Made by a program: the position numbers and the translations under genes. DNA of 64,000 nucleotides, taken from Turnera subulata (taxonomy: Eukaryota; Streptophyta; Magnoliopsida; Malpighiales; Passifloraceae). Positions 24,603 through 36,629 of this stretch are shown one piece after another (the stretch's first letter is position 1; each line of letters begins with the position of its first letter). The notes under the pieces are model-generated. The model ran no database searches. It was not told where the DNA came from and saw nothing but the letters and a program-made list of their open reading frames with translations. The stretch is from the NCBI GenBank assembly GCA_028386065.3, contig JAKUCV010007341.1, forward strand, positions 33,325-97,324. Direction: 5' to 3'.

Positions 24603-25902
24603 CCTAGGGTGATAATATTCCAGAAAAAAATAGATTTCCATAATATATTCGGAAATATATCAGTTTATGTGTATTATGTATATATATATATTCCATTTTA
24701 TTATTAATTTTATTATCAAGTTATTAAGCAGACTGGGCATGAACAATGGACTATTCAAGCCCATGCCCAAGCCAAAGTTTCGGCCCAACACCCAGCCCTC
24801 ACACATAACCCACAAACACTATCCCACAAATCACAGCCCAAAATCTAGCCCAAACCACAACCCATAAACCCAGCCCACGACCCATACCTACCCAAACGAT
24901 AAACCCAAAGCCCCATTAATCTCACAGCCTATAACTTATGCCCAAGCCCAAAATCAACACAAAACCCATCTCAAAAGCCCACACGACCGTCATCTTCAAC
25001 CTTTGAACTCACCGTGGCAAGGTGGGTTGCAGGCGGCTGGGCACCGACGAAGCGGCAGCTGGACGGCAGCATCAGCGGGAGAGGAGGGTGGAGGTGCTGG
25101 TGGCGGGTCATGGTGGTGTCGCGAAGGAGAAGGAAGAGCGGGCGGACCCGGCGGCAGCTCGCGGGTCGTATTGCGTCGGCTGCGTCGTGCGGTGCTGCGA
25201 CTGCGTCGGGGAGGAGGAGAAGGAGATGCAGGCGACGGTGGGGACGGTTGCAGTGGAAGGCTCGGCGGTGGACACGGGTGGAGGTGGTGGTCGGCTAGCT
25301 TCGTCAGGCGGCAGCGTCGATTGCTGCGTGTGACTCCGGCGGCAGCAGGGGGAAAAAAAAAAGAAGAAGGGAGCAGGGGAGAGGAGGGGAGGAGCTGGCG
25401 GCGCGCTGGCTGTGAGGAGGAAGGAAGGGGATGGAACGGGTTGTTTTATTTTTCTCTGGTTTGTGCCTTGGTGTTGTTGTTTTTTTTTTGCTGGAAGGTG
25501 AAGATTGAGAGAATGATTGCAGGCAGAAATTAAGAAGATCACAGGTGAGCATCACGGGTTACACAGGAAATGAACACTGGTAGCACAGAAAAAGTAGACG
25601 CTGCCCTGCATAATTGAGGCGGCTCCATTATGCAGGGCCGTGTCCAAATCGGACCAGAAATTAATCGATACCCCGTAGTTATTTTCCGGTGTGATTTTCC
25701 GAGAAATTCCGAAACCCGAAAAATACCAACTTAGTCCCGAAAAATCAACGGAAAAATCGCGAGCGCGGGAAAACTCTCGGTTTCGAAAAACGACTCCCGT
25801 TTTACCGTGAATTAATTACCCAAGATTAATTCAACAGTAAATCACGGTAAAACAATTTCTACAGTCCCGGTAAAAATCCAAAATTTTACCCGAGCTGTTA
25901 CA
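24603..25902 (-). repeat. E1 left LTR, second segment
   Basis: Continues the E1 LTR after the E2 insertion and ends ...CGAGCTGTTACA. It contains a GC-rich native leader (25010-25440) and, on the minus strand, a splice-donor-like CACG|GTGAGT at 25011-25012. The adjoining polypurine tract is at 25903-25920. Confidence 0.88.
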
Positions 25903-26045
25903 TTCTACCCCCTTAAAAAGAATTTCGTCCCCGAAATTCCGTCTTCTCCGTGGGTCCTACCACGATAAGCTTCTGGCACACTCTGCCAGGTATCCAAACT
26001 CAACATGAGATACCGCTTATACCCTTAAGCGACATCTCATCCGCT

Positions 26046-26053
26046 TATAAATA
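26046..26053 (+). promoter_or_regulatory. TATA box for ORF A (E1)
   Basis: TATAAATA lies 42 bases before the ORF A start codon. The E2 equivalent reads TACAAATA at the same place, so E1 keeps the better promoter. Confidence 0.55.
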
Positions 26054-26087
26054 CCGAACCTCATAGCTGAGACATTCACTCTCAGCC

Positions 26088-26465
26088 ATGGACTCTCCAC
26101 TTCGTTCTCGAACGACCTCAGACTCCGAGAACAACAGCTACATCGGTGGCACGGCTTTCCCGACAAGCTCCAATGAAGAGCCTCCAAAGAAACGGTTCAA
26201 GACCAACATCATCGGTCTGGAGGAGCACATGGTGGTCTCCCCAAAGCGACGGAGGAAGCGTGCCGGCAAGAAAGCTGAAGACAAGAAAGGCAAAGCGATA
26301 GCTGAAAGCAGCACACCGCAGCAGAAGTTGACGCAGCTGAACGTCTCGTTGAGGAAGATCAGCTCGGCAGTGGCACAAATTGAACTGGCGTGCGCGGAGC
26401 TCTTCCCGCACTTAAGGAACGTTCAACAACTTGTAAAAGACCTTGAGAAGCAAGTAGCTCCTTAG
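26088..26465 (+). CDS. ORF A (E1 copy)
   Basis: 125 residues, the same length and start as the E2 copy, with seven substitutions (such as K/R, S/T and V/I) and no frameshift or stop. Both basic clusters and the C-terminal coiled-coil-like segment are kept. A leader and TATA box precede it, and AT-rich sequence with AATAAA-like signals follows the stop. It is antisense to the E1 LTRs, near the polypurine tract. Function is unknown. Confidence 0.75.
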   Translation: MDSPLRSRTTSDSENNSYIGGTAFPTSSNEEPPKKRFKTNIIGLEEHMVVSPKRRRKRAGKKAEDKKGKAIAESSTPQQKLTQLNVSLRKISSAVAQIELACAELFPHLRNVQQLVKDLEKQVAP

Positions 26466-27194
26466 AGCACTTCTTCTCTGTTGTAACACCTTTATGAAAT
26501 AGATAAAATAAATTTCCTTTTTAAATCGAAATTCTCTTGTGTTAAGAAATCTTGTGTTAAATAGGAAAACAAAACATGTCAAGGCAGATTAAAAATCAAC
26601 CATAAGATTATAAAATCAAATATAAAGAAATCAAAAATTAAAACTCAGTTAACAAAATCAAAACAGAAAGAAATTAAAACAAAACATGTTCCCATGAACG
26701 GTGTTCGTATCGGACGTGAACATCCTCGAATCACGAAACGTACCGTACAACTAACGGTGACGTCGGTTAACCTCGTGAAAAAGATACCCGTTAACTCGGA
26801 AGGCGATGATCACGGGCACGTCCTGTGTCCCTCGAAAGACACGTTACCCACTTGTTCACAATTTTCGCATAAGCCAAAACGTCTGTCAAGGCTCGTATCT
26901 CTCCACGATGTCCGAACAGCTGTGAGCTTGTCGCACATGCGCTTTACTCGAGATACAGCCCCATCCGTCTAGCCTCAACGGTCACGGATGCTTGTGATAA
27001 AAGATGTAAGAAAAATAATGACACCATCAAAAGAAACGCCAAGGTAGCCAGGGCATAAGAAATCGTGAGTCAGAAAAGAGCTGTAAAACACCGGCACAGT
27101 AGCCGAATACGCGCAAAGCATTAAGTAAAGCAACGGTAAAATTCAGAAACAAAATCTTGAAAATCAAAAACGGTAATCACGCTCCCCATAAGAG

Positions 27195-27202
27195 TATAAA
27201 AG
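27195..27202 (+). promoter_or_regulatory. TATA box for ORF B (E1)
   Basis: TATAAAAG 104 bases upstream of the ORF B start matches the E2 promoter in sequence and spacing. Confidence 0.6.
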
Positions 27203-27305
27203 AAGGAGCGGTGAAGTGTAAATCACCAAAAGCAATCAAGGCAACAAAACGCTAAAGCAAAAGAAAACACCACGTTCAAAACAAAACCCCACACGTCCAA
27301 ACAAA

Positions 27306-27938
27306 ATGCCTGCTCCCTCGTCGGTGTTCTTTGTCGAAGGTGCCAATCTTGGCAGAAGGAACCGACTGGCTTACAGCATGGTCAACGAACGTGCTGAAGA
27401 GCTGCCGAACGAACTCGGCAGAATGCCACGCCTGGTCTTTGTCGACGAGCTCTACTCGTCGCGGTTCTTCGTCACTCCAATGGAAGAGGTGTTCTTCCTA
27501 GAGGACCATGGGACACTGAGGACTTCATACTACGGCTCAACAAACTCCGTGATGTTCTTCATCTCGGATAGGCTTCAAGAGTTCAACCTGGAGTCCACTT
27601 GCCAAACTGTGGAGCAAGGCGCTTACTACCAGTTCGCAATGACAGCCCAGAGCATACCCAGAATGACTCGGCTACCTCCAACCTGGCCAAAGGTACGGCT
27701 ACTGGTGTGGAACTGCAGAGGAGTGGCAAGGCATGCACAGGAATTCTCACGTACTTTGAGGGACTTGAAGAACCAGTACAAGCCCAACATGGTTCTTCTG
27801 ACAGAGACGCAGTGGCAACCACGGGACGATCACGGTCTGATTCCACTCCGATTCCCTCAAGCTAACCGGTTCGAGATTCCTGGCCAGAGAGACAGAGGCG
27901 GCATGTGTATACATATTTCGGTACCATACTTTAATTAA
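27306..27938 (+). pseudogene. ORF B (E1 copy), C-terminally truncated by a deletion into the right LTR
   Basis: The first ~200 residues match the E2 copy with five changes. After the DRGGM motif near 27904 the frame runs into LTR sequence (homologous to about 14540) and stops at 27938. The deletion removed the end of ORF B, the primer-binding site and the inner part of the right LTR. Up to that point the frame is open and conserved, so the gene was intact until the deletion. Confidence 0.8.
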
Positions 27939-29604
27939 AACTCTTTTAAAAACATTCTCATAAATTAATTATATTTTTCCCAAAATAGTAATTACCATAA
28001 TTTTCTGGAAAATATAACATATGTATACATAGATATTTCCAAGATATCATATTTAATAAAACTATTTACCATATTATAATTACTAAATATTTTTATATTA
28101 AGAAAACTATATTCCAGAAAAATTAGTCATACGAAACTACTTCCTAAAACTAAATTCGAATTAATAGATATACCCATATACATTTTCCCAAAGACAAAAT
28201 ATTTTTTTCCCAAACCATTATAATATCGAAATATTATCCAAGTATATATTTTTTTCCAAAGGTAATCAGTTACCATTTTTTTTTTCCTAGGGTGATAATA
28301 TTCCAGAAAAAAATAGATTTCCATAATATATTCAGAAATATATCAGTTTATGTGTATTATGTATATATATATATATTCCATTTTATTATTAATTTTATTA
28401 TCAAGTTATTAAGCAGACTGGGCATGAACAGTGGACTATTCAAGCCCATGCCCAAGCCAAAGTTTCGGCCCAACACCCAGCCCACACACATAACCCACAA
28501 ACATTATCCCACAAATCACAGCCCAAAATCAAGCCCAAACCACAACCCATAAACCCAGCCCACGACCCATACCTACCCAATCCATAAACCCAAAGCCCCA
28601 TTAATCTCACAACCCATAACTTATGCCCAAGCCCAAAATCAACACAAAACCCATCTCAAAAGCCCACACGACCGTCATCTTCAACCTTTGAACTCACCGT
28701 GGCAAGGTGGGTTGCAGGCGGCTGGGCACCGGCGAAGCGGCAGCTGGACGGCAACATCAGCGGGAGAGGAGGGTGGCGGTGCTGGTGGCGGGTCACGGTG
28801 GTGTCGCGAAGGAGAAGGAAGAGCGGGCGGACCCGGCGGCGGCTCGCGGGTCGTATTGCGTCGGCTGCGTCGTGCGGTGTTGCGACTGCGTCGGGGAGGA
28901 GAAGAGGGAGGAGGAGAAGGAGATGCAGGCGACGGTGGGGACGGTTGCAGTGGAAGGCTCGGCGGTGGACACGGGTGGAGGTGGTGGTCGGCTAGCTTCG
29001 TCAGGCGGCGGCGTCGATTGCTGCGTGTGACTCCGGCGGCAGCAGGGGAAAAAAAAAAAAGAAGAAGGGAGCAGGGGAGAGGAGGGGAGGAGCTGGCGAC
29101 GCGCTGGCTGTCAGGAGGAAGGAAGGGGATGGAACGGGTTGTTTTATTTTTCTCTGGTTTGTGCCTTGGTGTTGTTGTTTTTTTTTTTTTTGCTGGAAGG
29201 TGAAGATTGAGAGAATGATTGCAGGCAGAAATTAAGAAGATCACAGGTGAGCATCACGGGTTACACAGGAAATGAACACAGGTAGCACAGAAAAAGTAGA
29301 CGCCGCCCTGCATAATTGAGGCGGCTCCATTATGCAGGGCTGTGTCCAAATCGGACCAGAAATTAATCGATACCCCGTAGTTATTTTCCGGTGTGATTTT
29401 CCGAGAAATTCCGAAACCCGAAAAATACCAACTTAGTCCCGAAAAATCAACGGAAAAATCGCGAGCGCGGGAAAACTCTCGGTTTCGAAAAACGACTCCC
29501 GTTTTACCGTGAATTAATTACCCAAGATTAATTCAACAGTAAATCACGGTAAAACAATTTCTACAGTCCCGGTAAAAATCCAAAATTTTACCCGGGCTGT
29601 TACA
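27905..29604 (-). repeat. E1 right LTR, truncated
   Basis: Homologous to 14530-14905 plus 24603-25902 of the left LTR. It lacks the part that holds the conserved block and inverted-repeat array. The uninterrupted sequence near 28261-28300 shows the E2 insertion site without E2. Confidence 0.9.
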
Positions 29605-29705
29605 GAGCTTAGAAATATTTGTTTTCCCAAAAATAAAATGGAGAAGGCACTTAGAAAATCCTCTCCAGATCTGTCAAGTTAATTACTGATTATTGTGATA
29701 ATTTA

Positions 29706-30165
29706 TTGGAGAAATATAGTGAATAACTGAGAAATGAGAATAGTCTTTGGAAACTGAATATTTAATTGTTAGCACACTGTAAGGGTGTTATTACGAATCA
29801 TTTCTACTTATATCTTAAATAAAAATGCATGCATTATTTTTCAGTAATTTTTTTTTGAACTTTGTATAGGTTACAAGGATAAAAGAATTGTATAGCTGAG
29901 CTTCATTGGTAAGTCTCTATGGTTTGTGATGATCTTTTGGAGAAATATAGTAAATAACTAAGAAATGAGAATAGTCTTTGGAAACTGAATATTTAATTGT
30001 TAGCACACTGTAAGGGTATTTTTACGAATCATTTCTACTTATATCTTAAATAAAAATGCATGCATTATTTTTGAGTAATTTTTTTTTGAACTTTCTATAG
30101 GTTATAAGGATAAAAGAATTGTATAGCTGAGCTTCATTGGTAAGATTCTATGGTTTTCAATTATA
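29706..30165. repeat. 230-bp tandem duplication, two units
   Basis: The segment starting TTGGAGAAATATAG at 29706 repeats at 29936 with few differences. Each unit contains an intron-end-like TATAGGTTA and AGCTTCATTGGTAAG, i.e. a duplicated small exon-like piece of the Helitron 5' region. Confidence 0.9.
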
Positions 30166-30227
30166 ATGCGAATGCTTCAATTATTTTTTAAAATTATTTT
30201 GATAATTGAGAAATAATTAATTTTTCA

Positions 30228-31290
30228 TTGCCAACCATATTTATGTTTTTAGATTGTTCTATTACAGCTGCTAATTATGTTTTATTTTTATGGTACAAGA
30301 ATATGAGGACTAAAATGCTTAGAGAACTATGGTCACAAAAAGAGCAGCCTGATCACACTTTCTTAGAATGTTGTACTAAAAATCCAACTGAAACCTCAAG
30401 TAGCTCTTCTAAGCCAACAAAAAAGAGAGGTCGTCCTTCCAAAAAATTAAATTTAGAAGATCATAAAAAATGTCATGTTAAAAAAAGACGAACATGCCAA
30501 AAGAAATTACTAGAAAATGAAGACTCTATTCTACGTAGATTTGAGCAGCCATGTGAAACTCAACATCCACTAGAAAAGAGAATGGTGATTACCATACTTT
30601 GGAACAAAATGTAGCCTTTGCCAATACAAATGAACAATCTTTTACTCAGACAATTAGACATTCTCAGCATCAAACAATTGGACAAGCTACATATCAAGCA
30701 AGTCGAACAAGTATGATTCTTATGCATTTATCTACTTTTAGTTTTATAGATTTCGTAATTGTTCTCTTTTTTTTTTCACTATATTACTAGGCTTATAACA
30801 TACATTCTTTTGTTGGCCTTGCTTTTCATATCTAAATATAGGAATATCAGATACATATGTTGACTTTGGAGACAAAGAATATGAATGTGAGCATTGTCAC
30901 GCACTTTTTTGGTTTCAAGAACGTCTAAAACGGTCAAGCCGCAAAAAACCAAAGTTTGGAACTTGCTGTCTTGGTGGTAAAATCAAACTTCCTCCACATA
31001 AGCCTGCACCTCCCCTTCTTGATCGTCTTCTTAATCCTCAAAATGGCATAGAGAGTATTAAATTTAGAGAAAATATTAGAGCATATAATTCTATGTTTGC
31101 CTTTACATCCATGGGAGCCCAAATAGATAAATCTATAAATGATGGCCATGGACCATATGTTTTCAAAATTAGTGGCCAAATTAATCATTTGATGGGTTCA
31201 CTTTTACCTGTAGAAGGTCAAACTCCTAAATTAGCCCAACTCTACAACAAGTACAACGTCAATCTTGCAACAGAAATCAAATTGAGGACA
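30228..31290 (+). pseudogene. Helitron helicase N-terminal region, fragment
   Basis: The first part has an AT-hook-like KKRGRPSKK and a frameshift near 30570. After an intron (about 30716-30841) comes YVDFGDKEYECEHCHALFW, FGTCCLGGKIKLPP and INDGHGPYVFKISGQINH, the conserved helitron_like_N region found upstream of Rep in plant Helitron proteins. Homology stops near AQLYNKYNV (about 31250), where the sequence switches to RPA-like coding. The Rep and helicase parts are gone. Confidence 0.8.
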
Positions 31291-34200
31291 AGATGGAGTT
31301 TATACTGCTGGATGACAGGTGCTATTTATTTACAAATGATCTCTATTATTTTGTATTTTTTAATTTATAAATCGTTTTATTTTAATTATGGTTTCACAAT
31401 TCTTATCTTACAGGAAGAACAAAGCAAGGGTAACATTGTGGGCTTCCTATGCACGAACATTCGACCAACAAACACTTGAAGCTCAATCTCATCCCATCAT
31501 TGTTTTGTTTACCAGTGTTAAACCCACTAATTTCGAGGTATCATAATTATTGTTTCCTTTATTTCTAGACTTAATTATATATATCTTATCATTACATATA
31601 GTAGATTTGATTGTACTTCACATATAAGTAACATGTATAAAATTGGAATTCAATTTTTATAATCAAATATAATTATTTATTTAATTTCTTCTAAAACTTG
31701 ATTTATACAGGTGGTAATATACAATAACTCAAATTCAACCATGATTTTATTCAACCCAGAAATTCCGCAGGTCGCACATTACAAACAAATGTTAGTATTC
31801 TTTGTAACTGTATGATTATGATTTATTACTATTATTCCTCTTTCTTATTCGTTTATAAATTGGGCAGTTTCTCCAGTAGTACTGGAATCAAAATTCTTCC
31901 ATCATCACCAAGTCCAAATATTGATGTAGGTGGGATTCAGCATCTACAAAAGAAAAGTCTTGAAGAATTGCTCTTACTCAATCCAAATGACAATCTGAAG
32001 CGCCCCGACCCGTATTTACCTTACAGGGTAAACACGTGCCGGAACTGTTCTTACTACTGTAGCAGACAGTTCATACAATGTGAAATACAATACAAGCAAA
32101 CCTCAAATACAACATTCGTCACCCGATCCCGGGGACCTTATTCAAGCCAATACACTCTGAATTAATCCACAACAGATATAATACAGCAACAATAGCAAAA
32201 ACACACTAGAAAGATAAGCAGCGGAAGACTAAAATGCAGATGCAGCGGTGTATGGATCCGGGTCAGGTGGAGAAGTAAGCAGCAGCCAACGAACATCGTA
32301 CCTGAACTACGATCAACCAAACCTACGGGATGAAACCCCGCAGGCGAGGGGTGAGTCCGAAGCGCACTCAAATCCGGGGTCAACACCCCAATATCACAAA
32401 TCCGGGATCAACATCCCAATATCACAAATCCGGGGTCAATACCCCAACCAACAAACCCTCTGGCAAGACACCACAGAACTAGTCTCTAACCATCTAGTCG
32501 TACCACTACTTTCCAAGTGACAAATATATCATCATCTCAAATTCCTGTTCAATTCCTTTACTCTTCCATCATTTACCCATTTTCAATTACTTCAGATTAA
32601 TCCAAATTTCACTCAATCAACAATCACCAATCTTTCACGTTAAACAGTCCAACAATATTTCCATCACAGTATATACAAAACTAACACATTTCTACAGCAG
32701 CATCAACAATTCCATAGCAATCATGTAACAGTCAATAATTATTCTAGCAGACCAATCTAGCAACAAAATACACAACAACAAAGAAACACACACAGCATTA
32801 CGGGCACATATCAGAGTTTATCTATCCTCACCTTAGCCGATATCAAGTCTGGAACTGTCCAACTGACTCCAAGTCCGGCTCCTCAGGTATCAGCTCGTTA
32901 TCAATTCCTATATCAAACAAATAATATGCACATATAAGTGGTATGCAATGTGATGCCACTACTGTATTTACGAAAATTAAATACGGACTTGTCAAAGTTT
33001 CTTTCCCGGGTTATTTTTATCGTCGTCACAATTCACCATGTACTTCCCGGTGTCCAAATAATACTATTCTTATACCTATACTTACTTCCGGGTATTATTC
33101 CGGTACCATTCCTAATTGATAATACCCCTTCCATCTATTTTCCACAGATATGTATTTCCAAGATTATTAATTACTATTACTATTATTATTATTATTTCCA
33201 TGATTATCCCCTCAATTTAATTATCACATTTATTATTATATATTTTTTTTCCTAGAATACTATTTATTCCCAAATTATATCTATTTTATTTCCAGAATAT
33301 TACTTCCTAATTATATCCCTTTTTACCAATTTTTCCAATTAATTCCTTTTCCAGAATTTTTAAATCTATTTCAGAAATATATATTATCTTTCTTTTTTTT
33401 TTTTACTTTCGGACTGGGCCAAGTCCAAGTCCAAACCTAACCTCTAAGCCCAACTCACCCAGGCCCAGATCCTTTTGTCCAAGCCCAACTACTAAGCCTA
33501 CACACCAAAACCCAAGGCCCAAGGTCCAAGTATCCTAGCCCAAATCCATGACCCAAACGCGGGTCGCATCCATATCAGCCGGGTCGACCCACACGTGACC
33601 GGGTCAGATCCAGCTAGAACGGATCCAACCCGCCATGCTCACCTTGCTGTCGACGAAGAGGACGTGCGGCGAGACGAGGCGAGGCGTGCGGCACGGCGAC
33701 GACTGGCGCGAGGAGCAGAGGCGGCGCGAGGGGGTCTTGGGTGCAGGTGGAGAAATCAGTGAAGGAGGCCGGCAACGGGGCGGGTTGCCCTTGTCGGATT
33801 CGCCTTGTCTTGGACGGCGACGACGACAGTAGGAAGGCGGTGGCAAGTGTGGCGGTGCGAGCGAGGAAGGGGAAGAAACGGGTGGCGGCAGGCGGTGAGG
33901 AAGGGAAGAAGAAAGTGATGGTGGTGGCCAGCAAGGTGGCGCTGCCGGTGTGGGTGTTTACGGCAGGAAGGAAAAAGAAGGAAGGAAAAGAAAATGGGCT
34001 TGGGTCCTTTGTCAAAACGTCACAGTTTTGGGGTTGGGGTATATGTGTTTTTTTTTTTTGGCTTAGGTGGGTGGATGAGTTGCAGATAAACTTGTAGGAA
34101 TGGTTTTTGCTGATGTTTTGCAGAGAAAGGTTGGTGGCAGAGAGTTGCAGGCAGATGGTGATGAGGAGGGTGAGTGCAGGCTGAAGAATAAAATAATGGC

Positions 34201-35724
34201 TACTCACGGGCATAACAGGGGTGACATGAGTTCACGAGCATAATAGTAAGGAGGCGGCTGCATAATTTCAATTATGCAGTCGTGTCCTGTCCGGACCAGA
34301 GGATATCAATAATACCCCCCTTGATTAATTTCTAGCCCGATATTTCGGGGTAAATCTCGATTTTTCTCGACATTCCTGGACCCGAAAAATTCCAACTTTG
34401 GTTCGGAAAATCCGCAGAAAAATCCCGAGTGTGGAACACTGCTCGTTTTCGGATTCCGAAGCATAAATTACCGTTAATTAATTATTCAAGATTAATTTTA
34501 ATGGTAATTAACTGTAAATCAATTATTACGGTGACGGTAAAAACATAGAAATTACCGGGGCTGTTACACAATCAGGTTTAAAAAATTCTTCAGTTTTCAT
34601 GCATTAACTATACTAAATATTTTAGCATCTACCATTATCCACAATTTAAAACCTCTACTTTATTTCTATTGACAAAATAATCACTTTATTTGCGAAGCCA
34701 CAATTGTGGACATTGATACCAAGCCAGGATGGTGCTACAAGGCATGTCATACATGTTATAAAAAACTAGATGAATCAACAGGAGCACCAGTATGTCCCCA
34801 GCATGGCATCATAAACGGATTACCATTGCCATGGTTAGTTAAAAATGCTTATACATTAAACACAATAGAAATATAAATATTTTTTTAATACTAATAAATA
34901 TTTTATTTAAAGTTTATCCATCTTACTAACTTTATGTGAGTATAGCTGATGTGATTGTTTTTAGTGATGTAGATTTCTTTTTCTCTCTATTTTGACAATC
35001 CTTTCTCATATATTGATTTTTACAAAGCAAACTTTATATATAGCTTCAGGTATTAATTTTAATGTATCCAGGTACAAGATACATTGTATTGTGCAAGATG
35101 ATGTTGAGCAAACTACATTCATATTAATGGGAAGGACTGCTGAAAAGGCCTTGAACATTACCTGTTATAACCTATTTTATGAACAAGAGAATTCTAATCC
35201 CCATGTTCTTCCAACTGTTGTGTCCAACCTCATAGGGTGTCAAAAACTATTCCAAGTTCGTTTTGGCAAGCCAAAACTTAGCTCTTCCCGGTGTGATTTG
35301 ATCGTCACTTACATTCATGATGATTTCTCTCAATCACCCATTGCTCTAACATTATCTTCACAGTCTTCCTTGAGCCAAACACTAGAAAACACTTCCAAAT
35401 CCTTTCAGACACCATCAACACCTGGAACCCCATATATTGAAAAGAAATCATCTACCCAGCGAAAACTGGCCTTTCAATCAGGTGGAGAAGAGAACCCAAA
35501 GACAAGGTAATTAAATGATGCTTGATGTTTGTTTTTGTGAATTTAATATTATTTTTATTAAGTGATGAAATGAATTATGCCTATTTTATAAATAAATTTT
35601 CTTATAGGTTTTAAAAAAAGCAAGAATTATCTCCAAATTTGCATGAGGATGACTCTGGAGATGACATGCCATTGAGTTCACTATTGCAGAGAGAAGAAGG
35701 AAAAACTAGAGTGTCCCCAAAATA
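31270..35724 (+). pseudogene. RPA70-like single-strand-binding gene of the Helitron, interrupted by solo LTR E3
   Basis: Exons are separated by GT-AG introns. Near 31290-31540 is an OB-fold stretch (MEFILLDD, intron, then ARVTLWASYARTFDQQ). Near 31711-31790 is NSTMILFNPEIPQ. Near 31860-31995 the sequence ends LEELLLLNPNDN, where E3 is inserted. After E3, near 34690-34833, comes ATIVDIDTKPGWCYKACHTC with a zinc-ribbon (C-x2-C, C-x2-H). Exon 35072-35507 and a last exon 35609-35724 end PLSSLLQREEGKTRVSPK. The order matches the central OB folds and C-terminal zinc/OB domain of plant RPA1-like proteins carried by Helitrons. The N-terminal part is missing and the gene cannot be expressed normally. 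Confidence 0.75.
31996..34568 (-). mobile_element. E3: solo LTR of the same Gypsy-type family
   Basis: 2573 bp beginning TGAAGCGCCCCGACCC and ending GGGGCTGTTACA, with CAATC duplicated at 31991-31995 and 34569-34573. It carries no internal region. It keeps part of the conserved hairpin block (32322-32370) fused directly to a short inverted-repeat array (32370-32455), and on the minus strand a splice-donor-like AAG|GTGAGCATGG at 33641-33642. It formed by LTR-LTR recombination after insertion into the RPA-like exon. Confidence 0.93.
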
Positions 35725-35995
35725 GTTATAAGAGTGGCATCAATTTACTGTATTTTGGCATTTTATATTACTACATATTTTGGATGTTACCATACTTATT
35801 TTGTATTGTCTGTAATGTTTAGATGTAATAAACTTCTAAACAAAACAGACAATGAAAAAAATGACATGTACTCTTAATGTTTAGATATTGGTAATGCATG
35901 ATGTTTGTGGATATCTTTGAAAAATTTAATGAAATTTGTTAAATATGTAGAGTACTTGATAATAACCCGCAGCAACGCGCGGGCAATAAGCTAGT

Positions 35996-36619
35996 ATTAT
36001 ACTATATGTGAACAATACTAAGCAAATGACTAAATGATGAACATATCAAATATATATTAGACAATGACACAAAACGAACAAGGAAAATAGCAGAATTTAA
36101 TTTGTCGGTAGCGAAGCACAGAAACCATTGATCGAAGGGCATGATTGTTTAGAGCATACATGTCCTAATATCATAATGATGATTTGGTTATCATACCAAA
36201 CAAAATTGGTGGAAATTAATGATTGCTACTACATAATACTAGTACCAAAAAGAAAATGGTAGTGATGATGGGTCTAATTTACCAGTAACTAGGTCTAATA
36301 TTATTAGTATTAATCATTGATAAAGCTGAAAGATTGCCCTACATTATATAAACTGTGATTTGACGTGATGATTTTTCTTTCTTCCTTATCTTCTTTTCCA
36401 TTATTTTTTTTTTTTAAAAAAAATCAGCCGCTGAGGTTAGCCTAGAAGTTGATTGATCATCAATGTCCTTAATTGTGTCTTGTTTCATTACGCTGTAACA
36501 ATCAGTTGTTTGCAATGGTCCCCCGACTACTCTCACCTAATTTCATGTCCTCCCTTGAAACTATGATTCATTGTTTGTTAGTTAATTGGCCCCAATGGCA
36601 ATTAAACGCTATATTAAAG
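35996..36619. other. Intergenic DNA
   Basis: AT-rich sequence with no gene or element recognised. Confidence 0.5.
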
Positions 36620-36629
36620 TCTAATTAAT

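Larger units (their letters stand above)
12464..29604 (-). mobile_element. E1: non-autonomous Gypsy-type LTR retrotransposon, interrupted by E2
   Basis: The ends read TGAAACGCC... at left and ...GGGCTGTTACA at right, flanked by the 5-bp duplication GAGCT (12459-12463 and 29605-29609). Native orientation is minus: the LTR starts TGTAAC at the right end. Left LTR: 12464-14905 plus 24603-25902. Internal region: 25903-27904. Right LTR: a truncated copy, 27905-29604, whose inner part plus the primer-binding site and the end of ORF B are deleted. A polypurine tract next to the left LTR reads, on the minus strand, TTTTTAAGGGGGTAGAA. No gag or pol is present; instead ORF A and ORF B lie antisense to the LTRs. 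Confidence 0.9.
29610..35994 (+). mobile_element. Helitron (3' portion; the element extends left of E1)
   Basis: The 3' end is diagnostic: a GC hairpin (CCCGC...GCGCGGG, 35966-35983), a short spacer and terminal CTAG (35991-35994), followed by host T. Helitron N-terminal coding sequence and an RPA-like gene precede it on the same strand. E1 inserted inside it (target duplication GAGCT), so Helitron sequence continues left of 12459. The 5' TC end was not fixed; an A|TCCTACTTC near 11774 is only a candidate. Rep (HUH) and helicase domains are absent, so it is non-autonomous. Confidence 0.85.
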
